Part shown: positions 46,092-58,489 of the stretch, one piece after another | How positions within the stretch are numbered: position 1 is the first letter of the stretch | How the letters are laid out: each line of letters begins with the position of its first letter | Assembly: GCA_018350325.1 (NCBI GenBank) | Contig: JAEVLN010000002.1 | Coordinates: forward strand, 1,618,162 to 1,682,161 | Direction: 5' to 3' | Length of the DNA: 64,000 nt | Source: Globodera rostochiensis | Taxonomy: Eukaryota; Nematoda; Chromadorea; Rhabditida; Heteroderidae | Translations under genes and position numbers: made by a program | The notes under the pieces: generated by a model | Database searches by the model: none | Told to the model about the DNA's origin: nothing | The model's input: the letters and a program-made list of their open reading frames with translations, nothing else

Positions 46092-49016
46092 CAGGTTTGT
46101 TGAAATCTGCTTGTTCATTAATTCTGAGTAGCAGAGGGAGGTTTCAAGCGCAATTAAAATAAATTGTACCTTCAAACTCTAATCTAACTTTGTAAATAAT
46201 AAGTTCAAAATATCAGATTCAAGTAACTGCGAATATATGTTTCAATTTTCCATATAAATAAAAGTTACACAGAAAATTATTGAAATTAAAAAATTAAATG
46301 ATCAACATGATAAAACAAAATATTAATTCTAACAAAGTTATTGTAAATATAAGTATATTAACAGTCATATACATCAATTAAAAAGTAAATAAGATAATAA
46401 CAAATAAATTAGTTTTTATATGTCAAACAAAACTTAACAATTTAACATATACTATAAATCATTTTAAAAATATTTTAATTTAAATCAAAACATTAACAAC
46501 CTTGACCATTCTTTTATTAATTTTTAACCACACCTGCAAAATGTTGTTATTGACGGAAACTGCTTTTAAGTGCATTTATTTATTAAGAAAATTTAAAAAA
46601 TTATTTTCCAATTGAAATAAAAATACTAAGCTTTTTTTAGGATTAATCCGATTTACCACCTCAATGTCAAGTTTATACATCGGAAATTTCTGCCCTCACT
46701 ACCTGCCTCTTCAATAAAAAAGATAACGTCACTAATCAATCTAAAGATACGGAGATGACCAAGCCGTTCAACTTGATTTTCTACACGATTTTCTTAAAAT
46801 AATATCTAATAGAAAAGTTAATTTATAAATTTTAAACCATTACAAATTTTTTATTTTAACAGCCAAACAAAATGGACGAAAATTAATAGGAATTTTTTCA
46901 AATGGTGTTTTTGTACGGCGCAGTTTCTGAGGAAATTAATAATAATAATTACCAATATAAAAAAAGTGCTTTACAATACAAACGTTATTTATTTATATTA
47001 AATAATAAAAAATTTAATAATCTACTTGTTTTTGTGAAACTAAATATATTTTAATTAAAATCAATTTAGCGGTAAATGGAAAAAATGATTTTGCTTAAAG
47101 CAATAACATAAAATTTATTAAATTGCCGATACACTACAATCACCTTAAATCATTGACAAAAAATACATAACCTAGTTCGATTAAGTGTATAATAATAAAT
47201 AAAAAATATAAATAAATTTATTAATTATAGTTAGAGTGCAAAAACGTATGTTACACCGTAAGAAAATATTATGATATTGTTAGTTTCATAATTTTAATAA
47301 CTATAATCCTTAAAAAAGCAGCTGAATCAATATTTAATGGATACAAAAAAATGAACACATTTAAACAGAAAACAAAATCAGTCGTACATAATTATATAAT
47401 AAATATGAAAAAAACAAAAATAATATAAAAGTAACTAAGAGTTTAGTAGTGAAAATGTTGATGATTTTTGTAAAATAACACACTATCTAAAATAAGAAGA
47501 TTTTGTGAAAACATTGAATAACACCATTCAAAGACATATCAATATTAAAAAGGCGATAAAATGGAAAAAATGATAAGAAAAATTGCTATATTAAGGGCCA
47601 GATACATGCCTATTTACGACTAAATGTAAAAATTACAATTACTATAATTGTAATAAAAACAAAATGAAAAAATAAATCAAATTTGAAAAGTTTCATGTAT
47701 TTAATGAAATGCCCCTCAACAATGGGCAAAGATTATTAACGGAATAAGCCGTTATAAACCTAATTAAAATAAAACATTTTAAGCGTTTTTATGATTGTTC
47801 AATTAAAAATTAATCATACTGATACATAAAACACAAAAATAAAAGGTCTAAATCTGTAAATATACGAAATAGGGAATTCGCTAATAATTTATTTTAAAAA
47901 GCCTAAACGCAATTTTTGAAATACAGTGAGAATTGAGGCATTAAAAACTTTTGAACAAATTAGAAGAAAAAAAAATATACGCTACAGAATTTTTATTTAC
48001 ATCATTTCATCATTTTGGCTTTATTTTTGAGTTTTAATTTTATGTGAGCGCTGGGAAGCAAAAATAAAGAAAGCAGTGAGGCGCGAAATAATATTATGGC
48101 TTCTTGTTAATTTAATTTTTTGTTAATACGATTATTTACTGCATTAACGGCAAACAAAAGTCGGGCAGTTCTCAAAATCATTTAAAACCGATTAAAGTCA
48201 ACAAAAGCAAAGCAAGATCTGCTTTAATAAATTAAATTAAATTTTAAATATATTGCAAATAAAAAAAAAGAAAAACAACAAATAATAACCATGTATGCTT
48301 ATAGGAAAAGTACACAAAGGGTACTAAAAGGAATAAAAAAATACATGGAAAAAGATTCAATTTGCTAAATTTTTTAATGATAAATTCTTCTCGAAAAGTT
48401 AATTTTACGTTTTATTTGTCTCTTTCTGAAACGCTGCGTTATTGAAATGATAAATAAAGACGGCTAAAATTACAACATGCATGCGCACAACTTTGTTTAT
48501 AATTTTGAATTTAATAAATAAAAAACGTCATTATGAAATAAAAAATTTGTTAAATTATATAAAATAATAAAATTAAACGGACTAAAGTTTTTATGTATCA
48601 ATTAATAATATTGTTGTTAAAAACTAAACTAATAACAAAAAAATGGAAAAATAACATGCATTTGCATTAGAAAATTATTGAAAACATTTTGATGGTATGT
48701 ATATATAAATGCTTTTCGAGGAAAAAACGTAAAAATAAACATAACAAGATTGTAAAAGCATTTGATCATAAAAATCAAACAAATTGTTTTAATAACGAAC
48801 GAGGATTCTCTTAAACAACACAATTCAGAAAATTTTTAATATAATTATTTAAAGAAGCGCCTAACATTTAATTGGTACCGAAATTCTACCATGTTTTTGT
48901 TTGGCTAAATAAATCTATATGTTAAGCAGGCTGAAGTAAAAAATATATAAAAGTGGTACAACTTAATAATTAAAATAAATATATTATAGAAATTAATGAT
49001 TAGAAATCAAAACTGA
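46092..49016. other. AT-rich stretch, no firm gene
   Basis: The stretch is strongly A-rich on + (34 A against 14 T in 47341-47400). Weak GC islands lie at 46645-46770 and 48040-48085. No frame is convincing; the 64-codon - strand frame at 48629-48823 is AT-rich. Confidence 0.45.
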
Positions 49017-49154
49017 ACGGAATTGAAGAGAGACCAAACGAGTGGAAACACAAAGAACGATGCTTACGCCCAACATAGCGAGACATATATACTAGTGTTG
49101 AATACAAGAAAAAATGAATTGGCTAAGGCAGCGGCAAATACAAAATGGTTTTGA
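49017..49154 (+). CDS. Exon-like frame, unknown protein
   Basis: This is a 45-codon frame between TGA and TGA with no ATG near its start. It reads ELKRDQTSGNTKNDAYAQHS, then ETYILVLNTRKNELAKAA and NTKWF. The composition is hydrophilic with a plausible helix at the end. No family is recognised. Because its GC is moderate, so long a stop-free run is more telling here than in the GC-rich islands. Confidence 0.4.
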   Translation, partial: TELKRDQTSGNTKNDAYAQHSETYILVLNTRKNELAKAAANTKWF

Positions 49155-49246
49155 ACCAGCCCTTACCGTAATGAATAAATTTATTTGAATTTACCCGGCA
49201 TTCATATTTATTCTAGTAAAGTTTTTTATATATCCCATCAAAATAA

Positions 49247-49414
49247 ATAAAAGATAAAAATTTCAAAAATAAAGGTTTCATTGCATTTAAACGTCGAAAA
49301 AGAGTTGACCGCTCTTGCACACTCGTCGACACCTGTATGCTGTTCTATATAGAATTATTTTACTTGATTTTTGCTTGTAATTTAACTAACACAAAAAAAC
49401 TGTATATAACTTAA
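49247..49414 (+). CDS. Exon-like frame with a basic-Cys core
   Basis: This is a 55-codon frame between TAA and TAA. The GC-rich core (49275-49350) reads GFIAFKRRKRVDRSCTLVDT and then CMLFYIE. The flanking codons are AT-rich and may be intron. No splice consensus is clear and no family is recognised. Confidence 0.33.
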   Translation: MKDKNFKNKGFIAFKRRKRVDRSCTLVDTCMLFYIELFYLIFACNLTNTKKLYIT

Positions 49415-49486
49415 TAATATTTAAAAAATACATTACAAAAAAATGGATGAAATTGAGAATTATTTATATTATTTAAAAAAGCCTGA

Positions 49487-49564
49487 ATGCCTCAGTTCTT
49501 CCAGCTAGGCATTACGAGGTGTGCTAAAAGTGGTAGAAAAAATGGAAACAACTATGATCGTTAG
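49487..49564 (+). CDS. 25-codon ATG frame, possible microprotein or exon
   Basis: It reads MPQFFQLGITRCAKSGRKNG and then NNYDR, followed by TAG. An acceptor-like ttcttccag lies within it at about 49497-49504, so the true exon may start later, at CTAGGC. The protein is unknown. Confidence 0.27.
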   Translation: MPQFFQLGITRCAKSGRKNGNNYDR

Positions 49565-50530
49565 TGCTGCGCAAAATAAAAAAAAATTTAAATAATAGTT
49601 GCAATCAGCATTAACTTAAATTCATTTTCAAAACATAAAAAATTCTAATCATGCTAAAATATTATATTAAATAACAAAACCTCTATTTCTTATTTAAATT
49701 TATTGCAACTTAAAATTTGAGGCGATGCATTCAAAAGGTTGGCAAATTACATAAATAAAAAGGTATGCAAAGATAAATAATGTTTCATTTTCAAGAAATT
49801 AAATTAGTAAATTTTAGATTCATTAATAATGTAATTAGATCAGGAAAAATTAATTGATTTCTATTTTTTTGGTAATGCAAACTTTAAGCAAAAGATTATT
49901 TGAGCAAGTTCCAAAAAATGTATAAAACGATTCTGACAAAATAGCTAAAAATATTAATATTCTTAGCTAAAACAATATATAGATATATATATATAAAATT
50001 ATGTATTTAAATTTAAGAATCTAATTCTAATAATAAACTGCTTAAATACCTAATTTTAAAAATTTTTTAACAAAAATATCTACATTGTAACAAAACACGT
50101 AAATAACAATAATCGAGAATATAAAAATAAAGATTTGTTATAATTAGTATTACTTGATCATCAATTATGAGTCAAATGTACAGGATAAACGATAAATATT
50201 ATTTACATTAATTCCTTATAAAAATAAATTTTTTATAATAAATAGTAACGAAATGATGAATAAATTATGTGTAAACAGGCCAAACATAAACAACAAGAAA
50301 AATTGTTTTATTATAAACTAAATGCTCAATTCAAAATCCCCTATTAATATTTAAATTTCATTTTTTTATAAATTTCATGAAAAAATTTTAACATGAAAAT
50401 GATATAAATGTGGAAGAACTGGAAGAACTGAAATATAAAGCCTAGTATAGTGGGGCCACAAATGCTGGAATAAATTACCATCATAGTATTTTGTTAAATA
50501 AAATAAAATTACAACATCACAAAATATTAA

Positions 50531-50752
50531 CATAAAGACCAACCAATCCGATTTAGAGAAATAGCAAAAAACAATACTAAAACACCGATTCAACTCACTC
50601 TTTGTCAGTACAAAAAGATCTCTCTCTTCATTCTGCATAAGATGGTCACGAAAACATTCACACAAACTCATGGAGGAGCCGAATGTGAAAATGCAAAAAA
50701 CCCAATTAAATTTAAAATATTCGTCAAATATATTGGCCCAATGAAAGATTAA
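50531..50752 (+). CDS. 73-codon frame, unknown protein
   Basis: This is the longest stop-free frame on the A-rich strand in this part. It reads RFREIAKNNTKTPIQLTLCQ, then KKISLFILHKMVTKTFTQTH, then GGAECENAKNPIKF and GPMKD, followed by TAA. An in-frame ATG falls mid-frame (KM). The opposite strand has a 98-codon ATG frame (50375-50671) that is Phe- and Leu-rich and looks like its shadow. No domain is recognised, and either strand could be real. Confidence 0.4.
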   Translation, partial: HKDQPIRFREIAKNNTKTPIQLTLCQYKKISLFILHKMVTKTFTQTHGGAECENAKNPIKFKIFVKYIGPMKD

Positions 50753-51314
50753 AATTGTTTGAATGAATGGAGGAGCTTTGACAACAAAGTGACCAAACCA
50801 CCAACAATTTTAAGAAAAATTATTTCATAACCTGAATTTGTTTCATAGAAAGTAATTGTAAATAAATTGTTAATTAATATTTATAGTTGATCAAAAATAA
50901 ATAAAAACCTATAATATTAAGCATTTATTAAAAATCCATATTAATTTTTTTTATTCCAATTAAATATCAATAATTCTTTATTGGTGATTAAGTAAAATTT
51001 AATGAACAATTAAAAATTTGAGAATTACTAAATTCACATAGTAAATCAAAAAATATTTATTAATTAACAGTTTATTGATACATACTCCATATATTTAAAA
51101 AAAAAATTTCTAGCAGTCTACAAGAGTTTTCAGCAAAGTGTCAAATAAAATGATCGCTTAACAATGAATAATAAATAGTTAAAAGCGATTATAATTATAT
51201 TTGGTTTTATTTTTTTATTTAAGCCGCATGATAAGGCAAATTTTAAATATTCGCCAAAATAAAAAATATCGTATTTAACCGAATAGTTGGTAATTAACAG
51301 CGTCATTTAATTGA

Positions 51315-51476
51315 GTAATAGCAGCGGTCGATGTCGAATGTAGTGCTTGCAAAGGCACTTATCCTATACATGCAATGATCGGGCCAACACCAAAACGGTC
51401 TTTGGATTGTCTCATGGGATTACGATTGTCGCTATTAGTATTTATAAAAAAATATAAATTAATTTTAGTCATGTAA
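51315..51476 (+). CDS. Exon-like frame with a CxxC pair
   Basis: This is a 53-codon frame between TGA and TAA; gtaatag near its start can act as an acceptor. It reads AAVDVECSACKGTYPIHAMI and then GPTPKRSLDCLMGLRLSLLV. CSAC with a later Cys could be part of a small zinc-binding knuckle, but the remaining ligands are not visible. GC is high from 51320 to 51435. The family is not recognised. Confidence 0.42.
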   Translation, partial: VIAAVDVECSACKGTYPIHAMIGPTPKRSLDCLMGLRLSLLVFIKKYKLILVM

Positions 51477-51676
51477 AATTGGTGTTTAACTAATTATTCA
51501 TTTATCTAAAGCGAAAAAAGTGATCGAAAATCAAATATCCAATTGAAACGACAAGAATAAATAATCATATTTATATTACTTAATATAAATTTCAATAAAA
51601 ACAAACAGAATGTAAACAATAAATGGAAGATAATATTGATGCTGGCAAATAAGTCGCTTAAATAAAAGCCTGATAG

Positions 51677-51897
51677 TTATGCACATTTATTTGATTTAAT
51701 AATCTATCTTGCCTTCTGATACTTCAATTTCTTTTTATATATGCGTTAATGTTGTTACACACGAAAAAGCGTATTGTGTAATTTAAATGGGTTTTTTCAA
51801 TTTATTTTTGACTCTAATTATATATTTTTGTTTCTAATAAGGGTGCCAGATTTCCTAAGGTTGTTTTGTACACAGCTAGTACTTTAAAAATTTGTTT
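51677..51897 (-). repeat. Direct repeat, mate at 45808-46091
   Basis: This is the shorter copy of the repeat. The shared - strand frame KVLAVYKTTLGNLA lies at its right end, just before the acceptor of the next high-GC island. Confidence 0.75.
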
Positions 51898-51934
51898 TTT
51901 ATATTAAAAGCATATTTTATTCATTTTTTTACAG

Positions 51935-52060
51935 CCCCGTTTGCAGCGCATGCTGCCCGGCTTGAGGGCGGGACAGGTAGCGCCCATGCGGCTCGTACGC
52001 TGCTACGAGCAGCTCACGCTGCCAATCGGCGTTCACGTGAAAACAAATTTTTATTTTTAA
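51935..52060 (+). CDS. High-GC exon after a strong splice acceptor
   Basis: attcatttttttacag at 51919-51934 is a textbook acceptor. From it the frame reads PRLQRMLPGLRAGQVAPMRL, then VRCYEQLTLPIGVHVKTN. A donor-like gtgaaa follows the VH codons at 52036. GC is about 65 % over 100 bases. The codon-aligned - strand is also open and ends in TAA (ADWQRELLVAAYEPHGRYLS, then RPQAGQHALQTGL). The splice site favours +. A third, Ala-rich + frame (51892-52077) is a shadow. The protein is not recognised. Confidence 0.47.
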   Translation, partial: PRLQRMLPGLRAGQVAPMRLVRCYEQLTLPIGVHVKTNFYF

Positions 52061-52193
52061 CAAATTGCGAATTATAAAAATATTTATTAAACTTTTAGTT
52101 TATTTATAAATCATGCAAAATTTTGTGATAATTACTTTCACATGAAGACAGACTTATCGTTGAAGTTCTTTTTTTAACGAGTATTTATTTTGC

Positions 52194-52255
52194 TTGTCGC
52201 ATATTTTTGCGGTGTCGCATTTTCTGGGATTTCCGGTGTCGCATTTTCCTGCCCC
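52194..52255. repeat. Three tandem units with gtgtcgcatttt
   Basis: Units of about 18-24 bp each begin with t/gtgtcgcat, are followed by a T-run and end in gcg, ccg or cccc. The pattern recalls the arms of the foldback element at 3.9 kb with a different motif. No inverted partner was found nearby. Confidence 0.6.
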
Positions 52256-52439
52256 ATTTATTCCGAATAGCCATTTATTTAGATTGAAACAATTTACGAC
52301 AATTTTTTCCCCTTCTGGAATAAAAAAATTTGGTCATGCCTGTGTTTCTGCAATTATTTTCCGTAATTTTTTGGTTTTAGTTTCAACATTATTGAATAAA
52401 ATTGGGTACTTATCAAAAAATAAAATAAAGGTGATTTGA

Positions 52440-52600
52440 AAAATGAGTTTGTATTGATTGGGTGTGGCGATGACAGATGAATGAGGAAGATGGAATTGAA
52501 TTCTTCCAATTCCACCTCCAGCCCCGTCCCATCTCCGCACCGCCGATGGATCGATGGAATCGTGTCGGCTGAGAGATTATTCGTGCGATTTAAATACTAA
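52440..52600. other. GC-rich island, coding direction unclear
   Basis: After a pyrimidine-rich ccacctccag, all three + frames are open for 20-30 codons. The - strand carries a 68-codon ATG frame (52334-52540) with a Gly-rich start. It is probably an exon, but no reading stands out. Confidence 0.3.
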
Positions 52601-53029
52601 GAAATAATAAAATAGGCAAGAATTTAATGCAAAAATAAAATAAGCACTAAGCATTAAACTCCAAAAATTGTTTGATGTATTTTTTTATTCGACGATTGTT
52701 TAAATTTCAACAGAATATGTAAAATTAATTATTTATAATTACAGAATTTTTAATTTTTAAACCGGCTTTGTTGTGGGAAATGAAATTTATATTTAATGCT
52801 CCTCCAAATAAGTTAGTTTTTTACAGAAAATTGATTGGAAAAACGCTAATAATTAATATATGCTTTGTAAAGATTAATCGATTGATGTTTCATCGGATAA
52901 ACGGTGCATTTTTTGAAAATTAAATAGCAATTTTTTTAAAATTTCGATTTTCGGTAAATTTTTTTGATAAGAACATTGGCCCGTAAATCACGAATTTGGA
53001 AATCAATAAGTTCCCTCGATGCTTTGCCA

Positions 53030-53107
53030 AAAACCGGTTTCAGTTTTCGGTTAACCGGGTGTCGGCCAAAAACCGAAACCGAAAACCGACACGACCGGTT
53101 TAAAACC
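53030..53107. mobile_element. AACCG-repeat transposon remnant
   Basis: About 80 bases carry repeated aaccg/cggtt motifs in both orientations, including accggttt at the left, gtgtcgg/ccgacac as an inner inverted pair and accggttt again at the right. The symmetry suggests a very short hAT-like MITE or a pair of subterminal repeat blocks. It lies within the 62-codon frame 52964-53152, which is therefore not a gene. Confidence 0.45.
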
Positions 53108-55398
53108 TCTTTTGCTTTACCCTATAAGCTTTTATATAAATTACAGTGGTAAAAGTTTTTCCATAATTAAGAATTGTAATAAAATTCGAATGACTTGAAT
53201 ATTTAATTTATTCAATGACGTATTTCTTCTTAATTTATATTATAAAACATTATGGCTGGGCCTTTTATTGGTAAACAAAATACTACATACATTATAAAGG
53301 TTTCAAAATAAATGAACTCAAATCAATATAAATAAATTTAACCTTTTTAATATCAAAAAATTGACGCAAAAAGGTACAAATTAAGTGAAGAAACAAAGTT
53401 ACCTAAATATAAAACAAGCAATAATATTTAGATTGTTGTAACAAATTAATTTTTAAGTTCAGAAACTAAATCTTTATGATTGTCGGTTTTTGACAAATTA
53501 ATAAAATTAAATGATGATGCCCATGAAAAAGTAAAATATAAACATGCAAACATTAAATTTAAATGTTTATTCTTGTGCATAATCATTTCCACCAAACCAG
53601 GGCGACAGGAACAACGAAAAGGTAGTTCCGATTAAGACATTCTCAAAGAAATAAATTTTTTTAAAATCAACACAACCTAAAAAATAAATCGGATTGTTGT
53701 GTATTTGTGCGACCTCAGTTTACGATAAAAAACATTTGGAAAAATACAAAATATAATTTCTAATATTTTATACAACATTTCTCCCTCGCCCTCCATTTGC
53801 CTAATGCAAAAATTACGGTTTCTGACTGCTTGACGTTTACTTTGTTTGACATGATACCCTAGTAAGTGTATTGGCCTGTTTTATCTGGCGTTCTCAAAAA
53901 TGAAAGCGGGCCGCAAAAGCGTCGACATAAAACCAAATAGTATCTCTGTCAAGAAGATATAAAGATAAATTCAGCTAAACGAAGATGGCATTAACTGTTT
54001 GACTCATGAAATTAAATATTTCATTAAATAATATTTTAAAAATCCAAATTTACTGCAAATTTAGACTCGAAGAGTAGCAACAATAAATTACAAAGTTTAA
54101 ATAGTTATGTAAAATGCACGTTTTTTAACTATCGTGTTTAATAATTTTTATTTAATCTGCTTTGTGCGGGTATAATAGAAGCACAAATATGTGTTTAACT
54201 CAGATAACAAATTACTCATCCGTCGAAATCACTAAGAAAATTTGCAATAAGACTTTGAGAAAAAACACAAAATATTAAAATTATACCTAATGTCATTAAA
54301 AATAACATACTGATAATAAGATGCATAAAAGTAAATAATTGAGATTTTGCACGATTGATTTTGATAAACCATTGAAGATAAATAAAATATGATGAGGATG
54401 ATTTACAAGAAAAAAGAGGACTCAGTTAAGATTTTAAACAATTCTACCCGCAATAAACTAATTCAGCAAACTATTCGACTTTTAATCGTTAATTAATTAA
54501 AGTAAAAAGAATTATTAAGAAATGAACCACTATAATCAAAAAAAACACTGGTTTATTGTGCCAAAGTTCAAACAAAACACATGCACCAATGAATTTAATG
54601 ATTAATCAAATTAAAAAATTTGAAAGAAACAATTATTTAAAAAATAAATATGAAATATTTTTTGTAAATACAAATGTAATTACACGTAATTTAGTTTACA
54701 CTTATTATACTAATGCCCATTTAAAAAATTAAAGAAAACTAACTATTAAAAAGTCTAGATTTGAAAACGAAAAATTAAAATATAAATAAAGAAAATTCAA
54801 AAAAAGATTATGTATAAAATGCTCTAAAGATTATTTTTTTCAGATAAAAAACTCTAAAATTAAAATTAATAAAAACATCATGTAAATAACAAATCCATGA
54901 TAAATAAAATTTGTGGCCAAAAAATTCAAAATATTCTAAACTCAGCTAATAAACAATTTTACAATAAAAATCGTAAATCATTATAATTAAGCATAATAGG
55001 GAGGGTTTGTTGTCAGTAAACGCTTAAAGAATAGTAAAATAAATTAATTGAAAGTTGTATCCTAATTGCATGTTCCATTAATTATTCAAGTTGATCATTA
55101 GTGAGAGAGTATTTTTGAAGCAAATTCTAATTATTTATTAAGGCATTTGGAATTATGTTATTTATTATAAAGTTAAACTTCATGTCGAAAATACTTATTA
55201 AATGCAAATTAATTTAAATGTTCAGATAGCTACGATTTACTTAGTATCTTGTTTGCGTTGAGAGCCGCGAGTACTTCAATTCTTCATCGTTGCGTATGGG
55301 TGTGTCAACCAAATCCAGTTTATTTGGTTTAAAGTTTGATTTTTGATATTTTTTACATTTGATTCAACAATATGCAATAAATTTTTAGCAAAGTTTAT
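53108..55398. other. AT-rich stretch with islands
   Basis: Islands lie at 53590-53640 (two readings, one ending at a donor gtagtt), 53780-53960 (small frames including MKAGRKSVDIKPNSISVKKI at 53907) and 55255-55320 (reads LVCVESREYFNSSSLRMG on +). None is firm. The rest is A-rich spacer. Confidence 0.35.
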
Positions 55399-55529
55399 AA
55401 TATTGTGGGCGGTTTTTAACCGAACCAAAACGGTTTTTTGGGCTAAAAACCAAACCAAAACCGCCCGACAAAAAACCGGCCAACCCAAAAACCGTTACCT
55501 CGGTTTAAAACCGATCGCCCACAGCTCTA
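55399..55529. mobile_element. Short hAT-like MITE with AAACCG repeats
   Basis: The right end reads, inverted, tagagctgtgggcgatcgg, a typical hAT-type terminus; the left end has a decayed ttgtgggcggttttta. Between them aaaccg and cggttt repeats fill 100 bases. The overlapping 69- and 70-codon frames on both strands only read these repeats. Confidence 0.5.
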
Positions 55530-58360
55530 CTATTAAACATCGCTTTTTCTAATAAAAATCATTTTCAGGTCAATTTAAAATACAGTATTATTGCTAGAAG
55601 CTTCGCTGGGTATGCTTTTATTAAATTCTTTTTTTAGATAATTGTTTTGGTTTAATCTGATTTTTTCAAGAACTTAATTTTAAGAACTTTTATCGTTTTA
55701 ATGTTTCGGGACTGGATAATATTTATTTCGAGTATCGAGAGGCTACTTAAGTGGGCAACATTCCGTTTAACTTAAAATCAAAAGTGTATAAAGATTTATA
55801 GACAAATTTTAATAATGCAATAATCGATTGAAAGAAAATATAGGTTATAGATCTATTTACTAAACTGTTTTCAATTTTCTATGCTTATAATAAATGATTT
55901 ATTTAACTTTTCGTGAATTTATATTTAAAGCTCAATGTACACAAATAATTGAAATTTTTTTTGTTGAATTGTTGTTGAATTAATTCAAATAAAATTTATA
56001 TATTACATTTAAATTTTAATTGTTTAACAGATTTTCGAATGGCTGCCGACTAAAATGATAACAAGAATTAATTAATATGAAGACTTAAACACAAGTATCA
56101 AACCAGTTCAAAGTGAGAAAATATTAATAATAATAATAAAAGTTAAAGTGAAACGAAATTTTAGTAAAAATAAAAGTAATAAATTATTTAAAGGCTAAAT
56201 AAAATTAATAAAAATGTGCGAGATAATTTTTGACAGATGCACTTAGATTCATGCCACACGGACTCATACAATTAGTCTTTATAATTCCATTCCACTGAGT
56301 ATCAACTTTCGAAAATTTAATCATTACATTACAAATTAAATACGAAAAGCTTACAAATAAGGTACACATATTTCTTTGACAGTGTATCCATAAATCTAGC
56401 TAAACTCTGGTATTAAAATTGTATTAGTTAAAATTATTTTACAACAATACTTAAAATAAATACAAATTAAAAATATTAAAACTCTAATTAAATATAATCA
56501 AGCAACCACAAATTATGACAAACAGTAACCTTGTAACCTTGTCTTATTTTTAAAAATCATTTTTAAGAATAAATGATCTACAGAAAATTAGCGATAACAT
56601 TGACAACCATAAGATTTTTGACCTTAGAAAAGGAAGCCAATAAAACGACAAATCCGCATTAAAAGAGTTCTTTGAAGAAAAAAACAGTGCACCGAGATTT
56701 TACGGCACTTTATTGAAATAATTAATAATCGAAAAACATAACAGGCCAAATCTTTAAATTAAACGTTGTAATGTTAAATAAAATTAAAAAACTTTAATTT
56801 AAGCCATTTCCCACAAAAAGCGACAGGCAATTAAAGATCAAAAATCTCTTCACATTAAAAATAAAAACTATTAAACAATTAATTTGTATTATTATATTTA
56901 GAAATAACAATAAATAAACAATGTAAAATCACTCTAATCTTAATTTGCTCGGAGACCCCCCCCCCAGTATCAATGGTGTCGGAAACGTCACTAGATTTTT
57001 CGATACAGTAATCACATCCAAGCCTTGGGAACTATACAATTTAAAAATTCATCTTTTCTAAAAATAAATATATTCCTTTAAATAATAAAATTTGTATAGA
57101 AATTTATTTAAAAAAATAAAAGAATTTTTATATTAATTTGTGACAATTAAATAGAAAGAGAAAAAATAATAAAGTAGCAACACTATAGCAACCAACTTTG
57201 TTATATACCCGAGCATAAATTAAAAATACTAAAACAAATAAATCAATTATTTAAATTTTGCAGACAAACGTCAAGAGAAAAGAAACTTTCAGCTTGATCT
57301 ATCAGCTTAAAATGCAGGCGCACTAAAAGTAAAGAATAGAAGAGTTAAATGCGCAACTTCGAAATTCATACCTTTATTTTTAAAAACTGAATTGGAAAAA
57401 ACTGAAAAATTTTTAAGTTCAGTAAAAAATTCGATTTTACTTGTAATATTTTGAAACTTAAGCTTTTCTTTATTTTTTCAATATTTTTTTCAAACAAAAT
57501 TAATTCTATTACTAAATTATTTAAATCTATAAAGCTAATAGAAATGAATGAAGGAAAAAAAGAGAAAAGCAAATTAAGCAGCAATAGCTTTCACTCATTC
57601 TTTGTTAATATACTTTCTTAGATCTTATATTTCTTTTTTATAAAATCATGTGCTTCTTGCAAATCTTCTATGCAACAAAGATGTGCCCTTTATTTGATAC
57701 AAAAACTTTATTTTTGTTGTTGATACATTATTTAGTCAGAATTAATTCAAATCACTTCAGGGTTTCTTTGGTGCGTTCAATTTTGTAGAGCATATTGTTA
57801 ATGGTTTTTTTGTTATTTGTTAGTTACATTTACTTATATTCTCATTTAATTATTGGTTTATGTTACAATTCAAGGTTATATTAATTAATTTGCTCAACTT
57901 CTTTAAAATAAATATTTCTTTGAAATAATATTATTTAATTATGTTTGAATTGGTCGCTTATAAAACTTAAAAGAAGTGATATTATTAGTTAGTCTAGGCA
58001 AAACCCTAATATTTTATGATATGAAATAACTTTAAATAAAGAAAAATTCAATTTTGTACATATGATCAAACAACGTGTGTGAAATTTATTTAAAATATTT
58101 CTTATTTTATCTATTAAATATTTTTATCTAAATTTCGTTTTGGCCAAAACAATTTTCAAAATGGAATAACTATTATTTTTTGTAAACAAAACCAACGAAC
58201 TATTTCGTGTTTTAACCTTATATTTAATCAAATAATGGTTATGTAACGCATTGTGTTGAGAATTCATGACTTTATTTATGATTTATTTGAGAAAAGAGAA
58301 ATGTTGTTTAATATTGCATATATTTCTTGTTTATACAGTGTAAATATTAATCAATTTAAA
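55530..58360. other. AT-rich stretch, no firm gene
   Basis: The strand bias flips from A-rich to T-rich at about 57.4 kb. A run of nine C lies near 56957. No convincing island is present; the 72-codon - strand frame at 57366-57584 is AT-rich. Confidence 0.45.
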
Positions 58361-58489
58361 TTAAGTAAAAATCATGCAATACGATTTTAATATTTTGGTT
58401 TTATTTTTTATTTTAATGTCCTCGGCGGGTTTTTCATCGCACGCGTTTCCTGCTTTAAGTGGAGAATCATAGATTACTGAATTACCATA
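58361..58489 (-). CDS. Exon-like island on the T-rich block's minus strand
   Basis: On the - strand the frame reads NSVIYDSPLKAGNACDEKPA, then EDIKIKNKTKILKS, and ends at TAA. GC is high only over 58420-58465 (SPLKAGNACDEKPAED). The + strand is T-rich here, so the A-rich strand again carries the better frame. The family is not recognised. Confidence 0.35.
   Translation of the reverse strand, partial: YGNSVIYDSPLKAGNACDEKPAEDIKIKNKTKILKSYCMIFT

Noticed and set aside
55276..55552. 69- and 70-codon frames on opposite strands
   Set aside because: Both translate the AAACCG repeats of the short hAT-like element.
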